The notes: generated by a model from the letters alone, not told the origin. Positions 27,660 through 37,648 are shown, numbered from the stretch's first letter. The stretch: DNA of 64,000 nucleotides from Liminaster sp017519885 (GCA_017519885.1 JAFWRO010000033.1:1-64000); one strand, 5' to 3'. Translations and numbers: made by a program.

Positions 27660-29609
27660 TCATTTTACAACAGGCAGAGTGACATACGAAGCCGCATCTC
27701 GTTCGCAATGAATATTGATTGTGGACTTTTGAAAAACGCTCTCATCACAGGTATAGATGTCGCAGAACGTCTGCGGATTGCGGTCGACAAGCGGGAACCA
27801 ACTTGACTGAACCTGAACCATCAGGCGATGACCTGGCAGGAAGCTATGGGCCACATCTGGCATCGTATAGGCAACGCGTGTCACCTTGCCCGGCTCGAAG
27901 GGCTTGGGATCGGCAAAACTCTCACGGAACTTGCCGCGCATCACCTCGCCACGGACAAGCAGCTGATAGCCTGCCATCACATAGCGTGGCAACATCTGCA
28001 CGACGCTATCGCCCAAAATCTCAGCATAGGAGAAATCATCAGGATATACATCGATAATCTTGACGACGAAGTCCGCATCTGTGGTACTGATATCGACAGC
28101 AAGATCCACACTCACTTCGCCTGCCAACTGCAGCGTATCGGTCAAAACCTCGGTCTGGAAAGTGAGTACATCAGGACGCTGTGAAGCAAAGCGCTGGTCA
28201 TCAATCATATAATCCGGAGAGATACTGAATTCCGGAACGCTACGATATGGAACAGGATGCTTCGGATCACTCACATAAGTTGCCTTGGCAGACGTAGCAG
28301 AAGGAATAGACATCGAAATGCCACCCTCTGCTGTAAGATAGAAAGGTGTAGCCTTGACGCCCTCCTTGCAGGGCCAACCGTCCTCATACTGTGTCCATGT
28401 GTGGGTTCCACTGTCATAAATACGTGCTCCTGGAGCCGGTTTCTCACCCTTGCCTTCAAGATAATAGCGGAAGAACGGATACTCGATGTTATAGACATAA
28501 TACTCTCCTGTAGCCTCCGGCCCGACATAATAGGCATTCCAGAATTCCTCTGCATTGCTCCATCCGCCATGCTGCCAGGGACCTTCGACGAGATATAATT
28601 CCGTCTCCGGGCTCTGTTCCTTGATACCCTTATAGGTGGCGAAAGCTCCGAAACAATCCTCCTTGTCGAACAATCCGCCGACGACCATAACAGCGGGTTT
28701 CACATCATGCAAGTGACCTTCGGTGACAGTATGGCTTATCCAATACTCATCCCAATTCGGGTGTTCACGCATGATACGCAAAAACTCAAGGCTGTCGCCA
28801 AAGGCCTCATAGGCATGACGATAGGTGGCAATATCCAGAAAGTCGCCATAGAGGTCCTTATGAAAAAGTTCCGGAAACTGAAGCGTCGTGACATCGATGT
28901 TCGAGCGGACACGCTTGTTGTCGCAAATATACTCGAAAAATGGCAAGAAACTCAATACCTCGCCCTGCATGAATGCACCGTTATGATGGAAATCATCGCC
29001 ATGGAACCAATCGGCGACGGGAGCTTGAGGAGACACAGCCTTGATGGCAGGATGCCCAGAGAGTGCTGCCATAGTAGCGAAAAATCCGGGATATGAGATT
29101 CCCATTACTCCGACATTACCATTGTTATTGGTATTCTTGACGAGCCAATCCACGGTGTCATAGGCATCGCTGGCTTCATCGGTTTGACCAACGTTTTTCT
29201 TCTCTTTCTTATAGCGCTTCTTGTTCTCCTTGAACGGACGTATTTCCTCAAAGTCTCCCTCCGAATGCCATTTGCCTCGAACATCTTGGAATACAAGAAT
29301 ATACTCTGCATCGATATAAGGCGCTAAAGTAAGCATCTGCAACTCCTTATTGAAATCTTCGCCCGAAGGGCCGGCATTGTAGCATGTACGTGTCATCAGG
29401 ACAGGGTGCTTCGCTGCCGTGTTGACAGGTTCATATATAAGGGTATGGAGTTTTACCCCATCACGCATCTTGATTTCCACCTCACGCTTCGTATAGTGTT
29501 CCTTGAGAAACTCCAGACTATGAGGATAGATTCGTTCCTTTGATTGAGCCTGAAGAGACAAAAAAGATGTGGACAGAATAATACAGAGGACAAAAGCAAG
29601 CTTTCTCAT
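27660..29609 (-). CDS. Secreted CocE/NonD (X-Pro dipeptidyl-peptidase S15-like) hydrolase
   Basis: A 649-residue exported alpha/beta hydrolase with signal peptide (residues 1-21, AFVLCIILSTSFLSLQAQS). The nucleophile serine is in GVMGISYPGFFA, the catalytic domain runs to about 380, and a C-terminal jelly-roll domain (about 400-640) includes HSFLPGHRLMVQVQSSWFP. Family members cleave acyl, ester or X-Pro substrates; the actual substrate is unknown. It begins 13 bp after the ENPP-type phosphodiesterase stop, and the two are likely co-transcribed from the promoter at 30891. Confidence 0.88.
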   Translation of the reverse strand: MRKLAFVLCIILSTSFLSLQAQSKERIYPHSLEFLKEHYTKREVEIKMRDGVKLHTLIYEPVNTAAKHPVLMTRTCYNAGPSGEDFNKELQMLTLAPYIDAEYILVFQDVRGKWHSEGDFEEIRPFKENKKRYKKEKKNVGQTDEASDAYDTVDWLVKNTNNNGNVGVMGISYPGFFATMAALSGHPAIKAVSPQAPVADWFHGDDFHHNGAFMQGEVLSFLPFFEYICDNKRVRSNIDVTTLQFPELFHKDLYGDFLDIATYRHAYEAFGDSLEFLRIMREHPNWDEYWISHTVTEGHLHDVKPAVMVVGGLFDKEDCFGAFATYKGIKEQSPETELYLVEGPWQHGGWSNAEEFWNAYYVGPEATGEYYVYNIEYPFFRYYLEGKGEKPAPGARIYDSGTHTWTQYEDGWPCKEGVKATPFYLTAEGGISMSIPSATSAKATYVSDPKHPVPYRSVPEFSISPDYMIDDQRFASQRPDVLTFQTEVLTDTLQLAGEVSVDLAVDISTTDADFVVKIIDVYPDDFSYAEILGDSVVQMLPRYVMAGYQLLVRGEVMRGKFRESFADPKPFEPGKVTRVAYTMPDVAHSFLPGHRLMVQVQSSWFPLVDRNPQTFCDIYTCDESVFQKSTINIHCERDAASYVTLPVVK

Positions 29610-29622
29610 AATTAATAAATTG

Positions 29623-30861
29623 TTACTTCAAGATATCTTTGATATCCTCAAGATTACCGTCCATAGGTGCTGGCGTGAGACCAAGCAAGTGACACAAAAG
29701 GGGATAGACACAAACATTCTGGAAAATCTCTTCCTTCACGTAACCTGATTTGAAATCCGGGCCGATGGCACGGAAGTTGACGTGCATATCGGGGAAGAAG
29801 GGATCGAAGCCGTGCGTACCCGTCGTCTCTTCGTATTTCTCACCGACTACCCAGCCCAGATCGGTGTTGAGGATGACGTCACCGATGTTCTCGTTTGTAC
29901 CGAACTGCAGATAGGCAGGCACGTCCGAACGACGCCACGCGTGCAGATGAGGCACGTCCTTGAGTGCATCGATGATGCTATCGGTATAATCCAGCACAAC
30001 ACCATTGGCCTCGACCTTGTTGGCATCGAGCCAGCTCGGAACCGAATAATCGATATGATGAATCCACTCGGGCTTCACAAAGTCCGACAAGCGAATCACA
30101 CGTTCGGGCGAAGTGCGTGTCATACCATGGTCGCTGGTGACGATGAAGTCAATCTTTTCGAAAATCGGCAATACCTGAAGCACGCCATAAAGTTCACGCA
30201 TCATCTTGTCCATCGTCTTCACTGCCTTGCGAGTCTGTGGAGCGTAAGGACCCTTGTCATGCCCCGTGGCATCAGGTTCGCTGAAATAAACCATCACGAG
30301 GTGTGGACGCACTGCCTCAGGCAATGTCAGCAGACGTTTCACTTCGTCGATGCGCTTGTCAAAAGGCATCAGGTTGTCGTCATATTTGTGATAGACGTAG
30401 GGACGGATACCCTGAAGCTCTACCTCCGATCCTGGCCAATAGACGATGCCTGCATTGATGCCGTTCTTCTGCGCCGTAATCCAGATAGGTTCACCTCCGT
30501 AGAAAGCCCCGTCGAACTTAGTCTCGGGATTGCTCAGGCTGAAACGTCGTCCGGTCTTGCGTTCGGTGAAGTTGTTGGCAATGATGCCATGATGATCGGG
30601 GACAAGGCCCGTAGCGATGGTATAGTGGTTGGGGAATGTCTTGCTCGGATACGACGGACGCATTCGTGCATCCACACCAGCACGGGCCAGACTGTCGAGG
30701 AACGGTGTCTCGTACATCAGGTTATAATCCCAGCGGAATCCGTCCATACTGACTACCACCAGATAGCGGTCACCCTTAGGCAATTGTGTCGTGCCTTGTC
30801 CAAAAACCGTACCACACACCAGCAGCACTAATGAAAGAACGAGGAAGATTGTCTTTTTCAT
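29623..30861 (-). CDS. Secreted nucleotide pyrophosphatase/phosphodiesterase (ENPP-like)
   Basis: A protein of about 412 residues with a signal peptide (MKKTIFLVLSLVLLVCGTVFG); the ATG at 30861 is chosen for that reason over 30921. The metal and nucleophile motifs of the alkaline phosphatase superfamily are visible: VVVSMDGFRWDY, PSYPSKTFPNHYTIATG (nucleophile Thr), YFSEPDATGHDKGP and SDHGM. It should hydrolyse phosphodiesters or pyrophosphates in the periplasm. It has its own consensus promoter and is followed by the CocE-type hydrolase. Confidence 0.9.
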   Translation of the reverse strand: MKKTIFLVLSLVLLVCGTVFGQGTTQLPKGDRYLVVVSMDGFRWDYNLMYETPFLDSLARAGVDARMRPSYPSKTFPNHYTIATGLVPDHHGIIANNFTERKTGRRFSLSNPETKFDGAFYGGEPIWITAQKNGINAGIVYWPGSEVELQGIRPYVYHKYDDNLMPFDKRIDEVKRLLTLPEAVRPHLVMVYFSEPDATGHDKGPYAPQTRKAVKTMDKMMRELYGVLQVLPIFEKIDFIVTSDHGMTRTSPERVIRLSDFVKPEWIHHIDYSVPSWLDANKVEANGVVLDYTDSIIDALKDVPHLHAWRRSDVPAYLQFGTNENIGDVILNTDLGWVVGEKYEETTGTHGFDPFFPDMHVNFRAIGPDFKSGYVKEEIFQNVCVYPLLCHLLGLTPAPMDGNLEDIKDILK

Positions 30862-30890
30862 AGAAGCAATGTTAAATGGTTTTTCTGGTG

Positions 30891-30922
30891 CAAAGATAAG
30901 GTATTTTACCGACATGTCCAAA
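30891..30922 (-). promoter_or_regulatory. Promoter of the phosphodiesterase-hydrolase pair
   Basis: On the minus strand, TTTG (30919-30922), 20 bp, TATCTTTG (30891-30898), 30 bp upstream of the start codon at 30861. Confidence 0.78.
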
Positions 30923-30932
30923 TTATTGGACG

Positions 30933-30969
30933 AAAAAAGAAAGCCATCCGAGAAATTTCCCGGATGGCT
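30933..30969 (-). terminator. Terminator after the OB-fold lipoprotein gene
   Basis: A 9-bp stem AGCCATCCG (30942-30950) and CGGATGGCT (30961-30969) followed on the minus strand by a T-rich run. It lies 30 nt past the stop codon. Confidence 0.85.
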
Positions 30970-30999
30970 AACTATTGTAGAGTATGTGACTCTATCGAT

Positions 31000-32565
31000 T
31001 TACTCGCCAGCTTCAGCAGCTTCTTTCGAGAAGAACATGCCTACGCCCTCAACGAGTCCCTTATAGGAAGTCTTGTAAGCAACGATGGTGATCTTGTCGC
31101 CTTCTACGATGCCGAGGTTCTTGAAGGTGCCCTTTGCACCACCCCAACCATCGGTAACACCATAGATGTATACCGAACCGGTCTCGTCTGTCAGGTTGAA
31201 GTTACCATACTGCTCGAGGTCATACTTCGTACCATCACCTACCGATGGGCCAACAGTACCGGAAATCATGTAATAGACTTCCTTGCTGTCCTCCTTGGCG
31301 ATGAAGTCGGCAATCGAAACCTCGGTTACGGCATACTTCAGCTCCTCGAAGGTAACAGTACCCATCTGAGGAGTCTCCTTGTAGGAAGTGCGCTTGCCCA
31401 CTACGGTAACGATATCGCCTACCTTGGCACCCGACTCGATGAAGCCCTCAGCACGATAGATCAGCACTTCGCCTGAGTAGTCACGCAGCGTGAAGCTCTT
31501 GCCCTGCTTGTCGCTGGCGTAAAGGCTGGTGATGATACCGGTGATACGATACTGAGTATCGTTTTCGGCAGCTGCAAGGAATTCCGATACAGGAACTTCA
31601 AGGATAGCGCCCTTCTGCGAGATAGCCTGCTCAGCAGTGTAGGTCTTCTTGCCATCGGTAGTCACAAACGAAATGGTAGTGCTGCGGTCGCCACCTGCAT
31701 TAGGAGCAGCGAGGAGCGTAACCACATTCGAGGTGCCCTTGATGTCGATACCGGTAACCGAAAGCCATGACTTGGCATCATCGGGGATGTTCACGGTCAC
31801 GCCATTGGCCTTGTTGGTGAGGTAAGCCTTGATCTCGCCGCCTTCAAGAGGCAGTTCGTAGCCCTTTACACCATTCACATAGGTCGAGTCGCACTTCAGC
31901 AACGACTTGCTGATGTTTACAACGGTGACATTGACCAGCTCGACAGTACCATTGTAGGTAGTCTTTGGACCTTCGACTGTGATCTCATCACCTACCTCGA
32001 TGCCAAGGCTGAGGAAGTTCTTCTCATTCCCCTTTGCATCCAGTGTACCATAGATATAGACTTCGCCTGTACCGTCATTGATGTACCAGTTGCCATAAGT
32101 GGTGTTGGCGATGGCTGTGCAGACACCGCGTACACGATAAGTGACATCATCGGCTCCTGCATTTACTTCAGCGCAAGTCGAGAGGGGCAATTCGCGCTTC
32201 TCGGTCTGCTGCAAGAGGTTGATGAGCTGAGTTTCACCATCACAGACGATAGCAACAGTGGCGCTATTGGTATCAATGGCAGGACCTGCCGTGAAAGTAA
32301 CTGTTGTCTGTCCTTCCGAACCAGAAGTTGGGCTGACAGTCACCCAATCAGGGATGGCATAATCTGAAGCCGTAGAGAACGACCATGCGTCGTCAGCGGT
32401 TACTACGATAGTATTTGTACCGCCGGCAGCATCAAATGTAACGAATGATTTAGAAACCTGAATATCATCAAGAAGCGTAACCTCGTCTACATCGCTACAG
32501 CTAACAGTAGTACCAACTGCTGAGATTGCAGCAAGTGCAATCATTAAATATTTGTTGAGTTTCAT
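31000..32565 (-). CDS. BACON and OB-fold domain lipoprotein
   Basis: A 521-residue outer-membrane-type lipoprotein (signal ending AVGTTVSC, Cys about 23). Residues about 35-125 resemble a BACON domain (FDAAGGTNTIVVTADDAWSF, WVTVSPTSGSEG). Three OB-fold modules follow, each with the pattern 'Y-R-I-x-G ... G-E-V-Y-I-Y ... V-G-D-x-I-T-V-x-G': near 140-215, 335-415 and 420-505. A second BACON-like segment (LPLEGGEIKAYLTNKANG) lies in the middle. OB modules of this kind in Bacteroidota are thought to bind ligands at the surface. It follows the Oar-like TonB receptor gene by 17 bp and probably forms a receptor-lipoprotein pair with it. Confidence 0.78.
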   Translation of the reverse strand: MKLNKYLMIALAAISAVGTTVSCSDVDEVTLLDDIQVSKSFVTFDAAGGTNTIVVTADDAWSFSTASDYAIPDWVTVSPTSGSEGQTTVTFTAGPAIDTNSATVAIVCDGETQLINLLQQTEKRELPLSTCAEVNAGADDVTYRVRGVCTAIANTTYGNWYINDGTGEVYIYGTLDAKGNEKNFLSLGIEVGDEITVEGPKTTYNGTVELVNVTVVNISKSLLKCDSTYVNGVKGYELPLEGGEIKAYLTNKANGVTVNIPDDAKSWLSVTGIDIKGTSNVVTLLAAPNAGGDRSTTISFVTTDGKKTYTAEQAISQKGAILEVPVSEFLAAAENDTQYRITGIITSLYASDKQGKSFTLRDYSGEVLIYRAEGFIESGAKVGDIVTVVGKRTSYKETPQMGTVTFEELKYAVTEVSIADFIAKEDSKEVYYMISGTVGPSVGDGTKYDLEQYGNFNLTDETGSVYIYGVTDGWGGAKGTFKNLGIVEGDKITIVAYKTSYKGLVEGVGMFFSKEAAEAGE

Positions 32566-32582
32566 ATTAAATCAGTCGTATT

Positions 32583-35500
32583 TTAGTTGAAAATGTACTT
32601 AACACCGATAGACATGTACCAGCACTGGCCTACGCTATTCACGATAGGTTTGAAGGTCTCAAAGTCACCATCGATGACGCTAGGTGTTGAGAAGGTAGCA
32701 TAACCCTGGGCATCAATACCCTCGTACTTGAGGATACGTGGATCACCTGGGAGATCTGTGTTGAGACCACGTCCGACACCCCACTTGCTGTTGAAGATGT
32801 TCATGACGTTCTTGATATCGAAACCGACCTGGATCTTGTGACCCTGGCTGCCAGTCTTGAACTTGAAGTCATGCTTGTAGCTGAAGTCAACACGATGGAG
32901 CCATGGGCTGTAAAGGCTATAAGGCTCGGCATACTCGCCCTGGTGAGCAGAGAGGTAATCATTGGCATGAACATAGGCCATGAAACGATCACGATCGTCG
33001 TCAGAAACGAAGCGGAACTCGCCATTGGTAACCTGCTCGTCGGTTGGGATATAGAGAGCATCGTAGTTGTAGCCATCACCATTCATGTCGTTGGTGGTCA
33101 TGAATGAGTAGTTGTAGCCACCGTGGGTTGCCTCATAGATGAAGCTATAGTGGTTGCCGCTCTTGTCATTGAAGGTTGCAGATGCGATGATACGGTCAGG
33201 AACGTTGTTTGGTGAGTTATGGAGCTTGATGTTGTTTGGACCTTCGGTAGTAGGAACATAGGTGAAAGCAGACTCAGCTGCAGAACCTGGCATGCTGGTT
33301 ACCTCCTTGGTTACACTGTGGGTATAAGCTGCCATCAAGTCAATCCACTGAGCAGGAGATGCATTGAGACTTACGCTTGCCTGCCAACCATAACCACGGC
33401 TGGTGTTCTCAAGCATGAAGGCCTTGGTGTTGGTACGGAAACCTGTTGGGTAGATAGGACGATTGTCCACACCATTGAAACGGGCGAACCCTCCTACGTT
33501 AGGAATAGCCCAGTCAGAGATCATCGTACCATAGATGTTCTTATTGAAGATGCCTTCTGCTGTTACAGAGAGTGGGAAGTCAACAGGGAACTGATAGTCA
33601 ACAGCGAGAGAAGTCTTCCAAACCTGTGGGAGCTTATAGTCAGGATCGACAGCAGAGATAGAAGAAGGTTTGGCTCCATCCTCAGGTTTGATGTCGGCAG
33701 GATAACCAAGGCCAATAAGCTTCTGGAGGAGTGCATCGATAGTAGCCTTGCCATTGCCATCGGTTACGAGACCGCCCTTGAATGTATCCATTGAGAAGCC
33801 CATCTTCTTTGCATTGCTGGCATTAAGCTGAGCCTGGTACTGAACCATACCAGAATTGGTAGGCATGTTGGTGAAGAATACGAGAGGGATACGTCCCTGG
33901 AATACACCAGTACCGCCACGAACCTTAAGGCTCTTGTCTCCGAATACGTCCCAGGTGAAGCCCAAACGTGGTGAGATAGCAACATTGCCACCAGGCCATT
34001 CACCAGTGTCGATGTGACGACCGTCATAATCAAGATCGTAGATCTCTTTATTGGTCATCAGATCTTCATTATTGAAGAAGATACCATCGAAACGGATGCC
34101 TGCGGTGATATTGAAGTTCTCCGTTATATTGAATTCATCCTGGAGATAGAGACCAAGCTTATTATACTGAACACGAGCAGCAGGATTTGTCTCGCCACCG
34201 TAACCGTAGGTCAAGCAAACAACCTCAGGAGTTTCTCCATTGAGGAAGTCATTAAGTGACCTATAACGATAGTAACCAGTACCATTACGCATGTATGCGT
34301 TGTCGGCCATCTGATACTCATAAACGACACCGGCAGTGAACTTGTGGGCACCAAGATAATAGGTTACGTCATCCTTGATATTGAATGTGGTGTTGTGTAC
34401 ACCGTTGTTCCAGGTGAAGAGTTCGTAACCAAGAGCCATGTAAATCTGGTCATCCTTCAAGATATCAATGAATGGGAACTCAGCAGAGTTGGAACCACGA
34501 ACATCATCAGCCTTGGTGTATGTAGCGATGAACTGGTTAGAGAGATTGTCTGAGAAACGGCTGTTCAAATCAAGTGAGAATGAGTGAACGATGTTCTCCA
34601 TTGAGTACATGGAATTAGCGAAGCTCATCGAAAACTGTGAAACACGGCCACCTGACATACGTGTACCACCATCCATCGAAGAAGCGTTAGGAGCAGTCCA
34701 TTTATTGTTCTTGGTATAGTTGTAACGGAAGGCTACGTGATGATTGTCATTGATATTCCAATCGAGTCGGGCAAGAACCTTCATATTGCTCATATCGGCG
34801 GGGAAATCAGTGTAAGAACCAGTGTCATAGCCATACTTGCTCTTTACGAAGTCTGAAACAGTCTTGAGATCTGCCAAGCTTGTACGAGAGATACTTGCAT
34901 CAGGATCTGCAACGCCATTCTCCGAAGCACGCCATGTGATAGCCGTAGTAGGGGTCTTGACATACTCAAAGTTGGTGAAGAAGAAGAGCTTATCCTTGAT
35001 GATTGGACCACCAAGAGTAAAGCCGTAGGTTGTGGTACGGTCTTTCTCACGAGCACTGGCAACCTCATTGCCATAAGCTACGTTACCACGCATGTTTTCG
35101 TTCTGGTGATAAACGTAAGCACTGCCCTTGAAGGTGTTGGTACCCGACTTGGTAATGGCGTTGACACCACCACCGATGAAGCCAGTCTGACGGACATCAA
35201 AAGGAGAAATGACAACCTGGAGTTCCTGAATAGCATCGATAGAGATAGGAGTGCCACCACCAGGAAGGCTTTCGCTAAGACCGAAGTTGTTGTTGAAGTT
35301 TGCACCGTCGACAGTGAAGTTCGCTGTACGACCATCAGCGCCTGCGAAACTCATGCCGTTGCCGCCATAAGGAGAAAGACGGGTAGCGTCGGTAATACTA
35401 CGGTTTACGGTAGGCATATTCTGGATCTGGCTCAGATTGATGTTAGTAGAAGCACCAGTCTTGGCAGAACCAAACTTTGAACCACTACCTACAACGACAA

Positions 35501-35846
35501 CTTCCTCAAGGAGGTCAGTATCCTCCGAGAGTTTGGTGTTAAGGTTGTAGGTCTCACCAAGTTCGAGAGTGACGTTCTCGAACTTCTGCGTCTTCGCACC
35601 CACGTAGGAGATGATCACCTCGTAAGGGCCGCCTACACGCATACCGCGGATGGCGTATGCACCCTTCTCGTTGGTAATCGTACCGTAACGGGTACCTGAA
35701 GGAACATGGATAGCTTGCACAGTCACACCAATTACCGGACCAAGGTCGTCAGTAACGATACCCGACAACGCCGATGTGGTCACCTGTGCCATAAGCATCA
35801 CGCTCGCAAAGAGCGCCATTACTAAGGTCAGTAATGATTTCTTCAT
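32583..35846 (-). CDS. Oar-like TonB-dependent outer-membrane receptor
   Basis: A 1087-residue outer-membrane protein. The signal peptide (residues 1-20) is followed by a carboxypeptidase-regulatory-like domain (about 25-110, TSALSGIVTDDLGPVIGVTV), then a TonB plug (LEEVVVVGSGSKFGSAKTG and INAITKSGTNTFKGSAYVY) and a beta-barrel. The overall form matches the Oar family, in which the linker between plug and barrel is short; it is not a SusC with a paired SusD. The lipoprotein gene directly downstream replaces a SusD. The substrate may be peptide or protein; this is inference. Confidence 0.88.
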   Translation of the reverse strand: MKKSLLTLVMALFASVMLMAQVTTSALSGIVTDDLGPVIGVTVQAIHVPSGTRYGTITNEKGAYAIRGMRVGGPYEVIISYVGAKTQKFENVTLELGETYNLNTKLSEDTDLLEEVVVVGSGSKFGSAKTGASTNINLSQIQNMPTVNRSITDATRLSPYGGNGMSFAGADGRTANFTVDGANFNNNFGLSESLPGGGTPISIDAIQELQVVISPFDVRQTGFIGGGVNAITKSGTNTFKGSAYVYHQNENMRGNVAYGNEVASAREKDRTTTYGFTLGGPIIKDKLFFFTNFEYVKTPTTAITWRASENGVADPDASISRTSLADLKTVSDFVKSKYGYDTGSYTDFPADMSNMKVLARLDWNINDNHHVAFRYNYTKNNKWTAPNASSMDGGTRMSGGRVSQFSMSFANSMYSMENIVHSFSLDLNSRFSDNLSNQFIATYTKADDVRGSNSAEFPFIDILKDDQIYMALGYELFTWNNGVHNTTFNIKDDVTYYLGAHKFTAGVVYEYQMADNAYMRNGTGYYRYRSLNDFLNGETPEVVCLTYGYGGETNPAARVQYNKLGLYLQDEFNITENFNITAGIRFDGIFFNNEDLMTNKEIYDLDYDGRHIDTGEWPGGNVAISPRLGFTWDVFGDKSLKVRGGTGVFQGRIPLVFFTNMPTNSGMVQYQAQLNASNAKKMGFSMDTFKGGLVTDGNGKATIDALLQKLIGLGYPADIKPEDGAKPSSISAVDPDYKLPQVWKTSLAVDYQFPVDFPLSVTAEGIFNKNIYGTMISDWAIPNVGGFARFNGVDNRPIYPTGFRTNTKAFMLENTSRGYGWQASVSLNASPAQWIDLMAAYTHSVTKEVTSMPGSAAESAFTYVPTTEGPNNIKLHNSPNNVPDRIIASATFNDKSGNHYSFIYEATHGGYNYSFMTTNDMNGDGYNYDALYIPTDEQVTNGEFRFVSDDDRDRFMAYVHANDYLSAHQGEYAEPYSLYSPWLHRVDFSYKHDFKFKTGSQGHKIQVGFDIKNVMNIFNSKWGVGRGLNTDLPGDPRILKYEGIDAQGYATFSTPSVIDGDFETFKPIVNSVGQCWYMSIGVKYIFN

Positions 35847-35974
35847 TTTGTTGTTGTTTAAGTTGTTTGTATTAATAATAGTTATTGTGTGCTAATAACG
35901 TTCTTTCTACCTTAATTAACTCAACATCGGAGGGCGAATGAAGATAAGTCCCTCGCTCTGCTTTATAATCGGTG

Positions 35975-35982
35975 CAAAGATA
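35975..35982 (-). promoter_or_regulatory. -7 element for Oar-like receptor operon
   Basis: TATCTTTG on the minus strand, about 130 nt upstream of the receptor start. The 338-bp gap from 35847 to 36184 otherwise holds this leader and the rplT terminator. An open frame of 109 codons across it shows no homology signal. Confidence 0.55.
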
Positions 35983-36116
35983 AGTAATTTCCACGACATT
36001 CCTATAGCTTTTTACTAACGTATGCAAAATTTTAACACTTTTGTTAAAGAAAATGTTAAAATTAAGGATTTTCCTCCGCTTTCCCTCGAGCAAGGATATA
36101 CTTATAGTATATATGC

Positions 36117-36152
36117 AACAAAACCGCCCGTTCTCCGAAGAGAATAGGCGGT
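36117..36152 (-). terminator. Terminator of infC-rpmI-rplT operon
   Basis: On the minus strand, the stem ACCGCC-ATTCTC / GAGAAC-GGCGGT with a TTCG loop (36123-36152), followed by TTTTGTT. It lies 33 nt after the rplT stop. The TTCG loop makes it very stable. Confidence 0.85.
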
Positions 36153-36184
36153 ATTTTTGGCGATTGCCTTCAATCTGGCGATAC

Positions 36185-36529
36185 TTACTTGACTTTGTCA
36201 ACGATAGCCTTGAAAGCCTCTGGGTGATTCATACCGAGGTCGGCGAGGACCTTGCGGTTGATGTCGATGCCATTGGCATGGAGCAGACCCATGAGCTTCG
36301 AGTAGCTGAGACCCTCAAGACGGGCAGCAGCATTGATACGCTGAATCCAAAGTGCGCGGAAGTTGCGCTTCTTGGCGCGACGATCGCGGAATGCATAAGT
36401 CAAACCTTTCTCCCAGGTATTCTTAGCAACGGTCCACACATTCTTGCGGGCACCAATGTAACCTCTGGTGAGGTGGAGAATCTTCTTGCGTCTTTCACGT
36501 GACGCTACGTGATTTACCGAACGTGGCAT
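36185..36529 (-). CDS. rplT: 50S ribosomal protein L20
   Basis: A 114-residue ribosomal protein of normal length and composition (MPRSVNHVASRERRKKILHLTRGYIGARKNVW, ending with the C-terminal HPEAFKAIVDKV). It binds 23S rRNA early in 50S assembly. It is third in infC-rpmI-rplT, 97 bp after rpmI; in other phyla L20 represses this operon. Confidence 0.98.
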   Translation of the reverse strand: MPRSVNHVASRERRKKILHLTRGYIGARKNVWTVAKNTWEKGLTYAFRDRRAKKRNFRALWIQRINAAARLEGLSYSKLMGLLHANGIDINRKVLADLGMNHPEAFKAIVDKVK

Positions 36530-36626
36530 AGTGTAAAAGTTTTTTTAAACGCCGCGGGGCTCGTTTGCCCACTTAGTACAGCTGTTTGGTTAATAGATTT
36601 GAGAAAAGACTCGGAAGAACCCTTGA

Positions 36627-36824
36627 TTACTTGAGGCAAAGGAGCTCGCGAACGTTGGTCTTATTGGCGTTGTCCAGAATGGAGAAACCAGTAAGGTTAC
36701 GCTTCTGCTTCTTGGTCTTCTTGGTCAAGATGTGGCTCTTGTAAGCGTGCTTTCTCTTGATCTTTCCTGATCCGGTGAGCGGGAAACGCTTCTTGGCACC
36801 GGAGTTAGTCTTAACTTTTGGCAT
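36627..36824 (-). CDS. rpmI: 50S ribosomal protein L35
   Basis: A 65-residue basic protein with the L35 signature MPKVKTNSGAKKRF and KRKHAYKSHILTKKTKKQKR. It sits between infC and rplT, the universal order. Confidence 0.98.
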   Translation of the reverse strand: MPKVKTNSGAKKRFPLTGSGKIKRKHAYKSHILTKKTKKQKRNLTGFSILDNANKTNVRELLCLK

Positions 36825-36886
36825 TTTGTTTGATTGTTAAATAAAGTTGAATATAATGACGTGTCCTGTCGGACGGTCTTGCACTC

Positions 36887-37648
36887 TTACTCCTCCCCCT
36901 TGAGGCCGGCCTCCTTGAGGGCGGCTGCAAGCGGATTGGTTTCAGTAACGTCGCGCTGAGCCTCGGGCTTGCCGCCCTTGATCTCAACGGTCGGTTGCTT
37001 CTTTTCAGGCTTTGGGGCCTGTTCCTTCTTCTTCTGACTGCCGCTCTTGGGCGAGAAGATGAGGATCATGCGTTTACCCTCCAGCGTAGGTGGATAATTG
37101 TCGGGCTTGCCGTAATCCTGCAGATCCTGCGTGAAGCGGGCGAGCAGGACCTCACCTTGCTCCTTGAACAATATCGAACGGCCCTTGAAGAAGACGTAGG
37201 CCTTCACTTTCGAGCCCTCCTGAAGGAACTCCTTCGCATGACGGAGCTTGAACTCATAGTCATGGTCGTCGGTCTGTGGACCGAAACGGATTTCCTTCAC
37301 GACAACCTTGGCTGCGTTTGCCTTGGCCTCCTTGGCTTTCTTCTTCTGCTGGTAGCAGAACTTCTGATAGTCCATCACCTTGCATACAGGTGGGACGGCC
37401 GTGGCACTGATCTCCACAAGATCGAGTTCCAGTTCTTCGGCGATACGCATGGCCTCCTCTATGGGATAGATGCCCATCGTGACGTTGTCGCCTACCAGAC
37501 GAACTTCCTTCACGCCACGAATACGCTCGTTGATGCGATGCTCGTCCTTGTTGGTAGTGTTGTTCTGCATGGTGGGGCGCGGGCCCTTGGGGCGTGCGCC
37601 GCTTGGTTTGGGTCTGTTAGGACCGCCGCTGTGAGGTGTAAATGCCAT
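36887..37648 (-). CDS. infC: Translation initiation factor IF-3 with terminal extensions
   Basis: A 253-residue IF-3, longer than the usual 170-200. The core (NERIRGVKEVRLVGDNV, then the linker PPVCKVMDYQKFCYQQ and C-domain VKEIRFGPQTDDHDY) is intact. A low-complexity Pro/Gly/Lys segment of about 26 residues precedes it; an alternative ATG at 37570 would remove this. After the core comes a charged tail of about 55 residues (PKSGSQKKKEQAPKPEKKQ), common in Bacteroidota. IF-3 prevents premature subunit joining and selects start codons. thrS, often upstream, is absent. Confidence 0.95.
   Translation of the reverse strand: MAFTPHSGGPNRPKPSGARPKGPRPTMQNNTTNKDEHRINERIRGVKEVRLVGDNVTMGIYPIEEAMRIAEELELDLVEISATAVPPVCKVMDYQKFCYQQKKKAKEAKANAAKVVVKEIRFGPQTDDHDYEFKLRHAKEFLQEGSKVKAYVFFKGRSILFKEQGEVLLARFTQDLQDYGKPDNYPPTLEGKRMILIFSPKSGSQKKKEQAPKPEKKQPTVEIKGGKPEAQRDVTETNPLAAALKEAGLKGEE

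Noticed and set aside
35872..36201. A 109-codon minus-strand frame between the TonB receptor and rplT
   Set aside because: It runs over the rplT terminator and the receptor promoter and has no recognisable domain.
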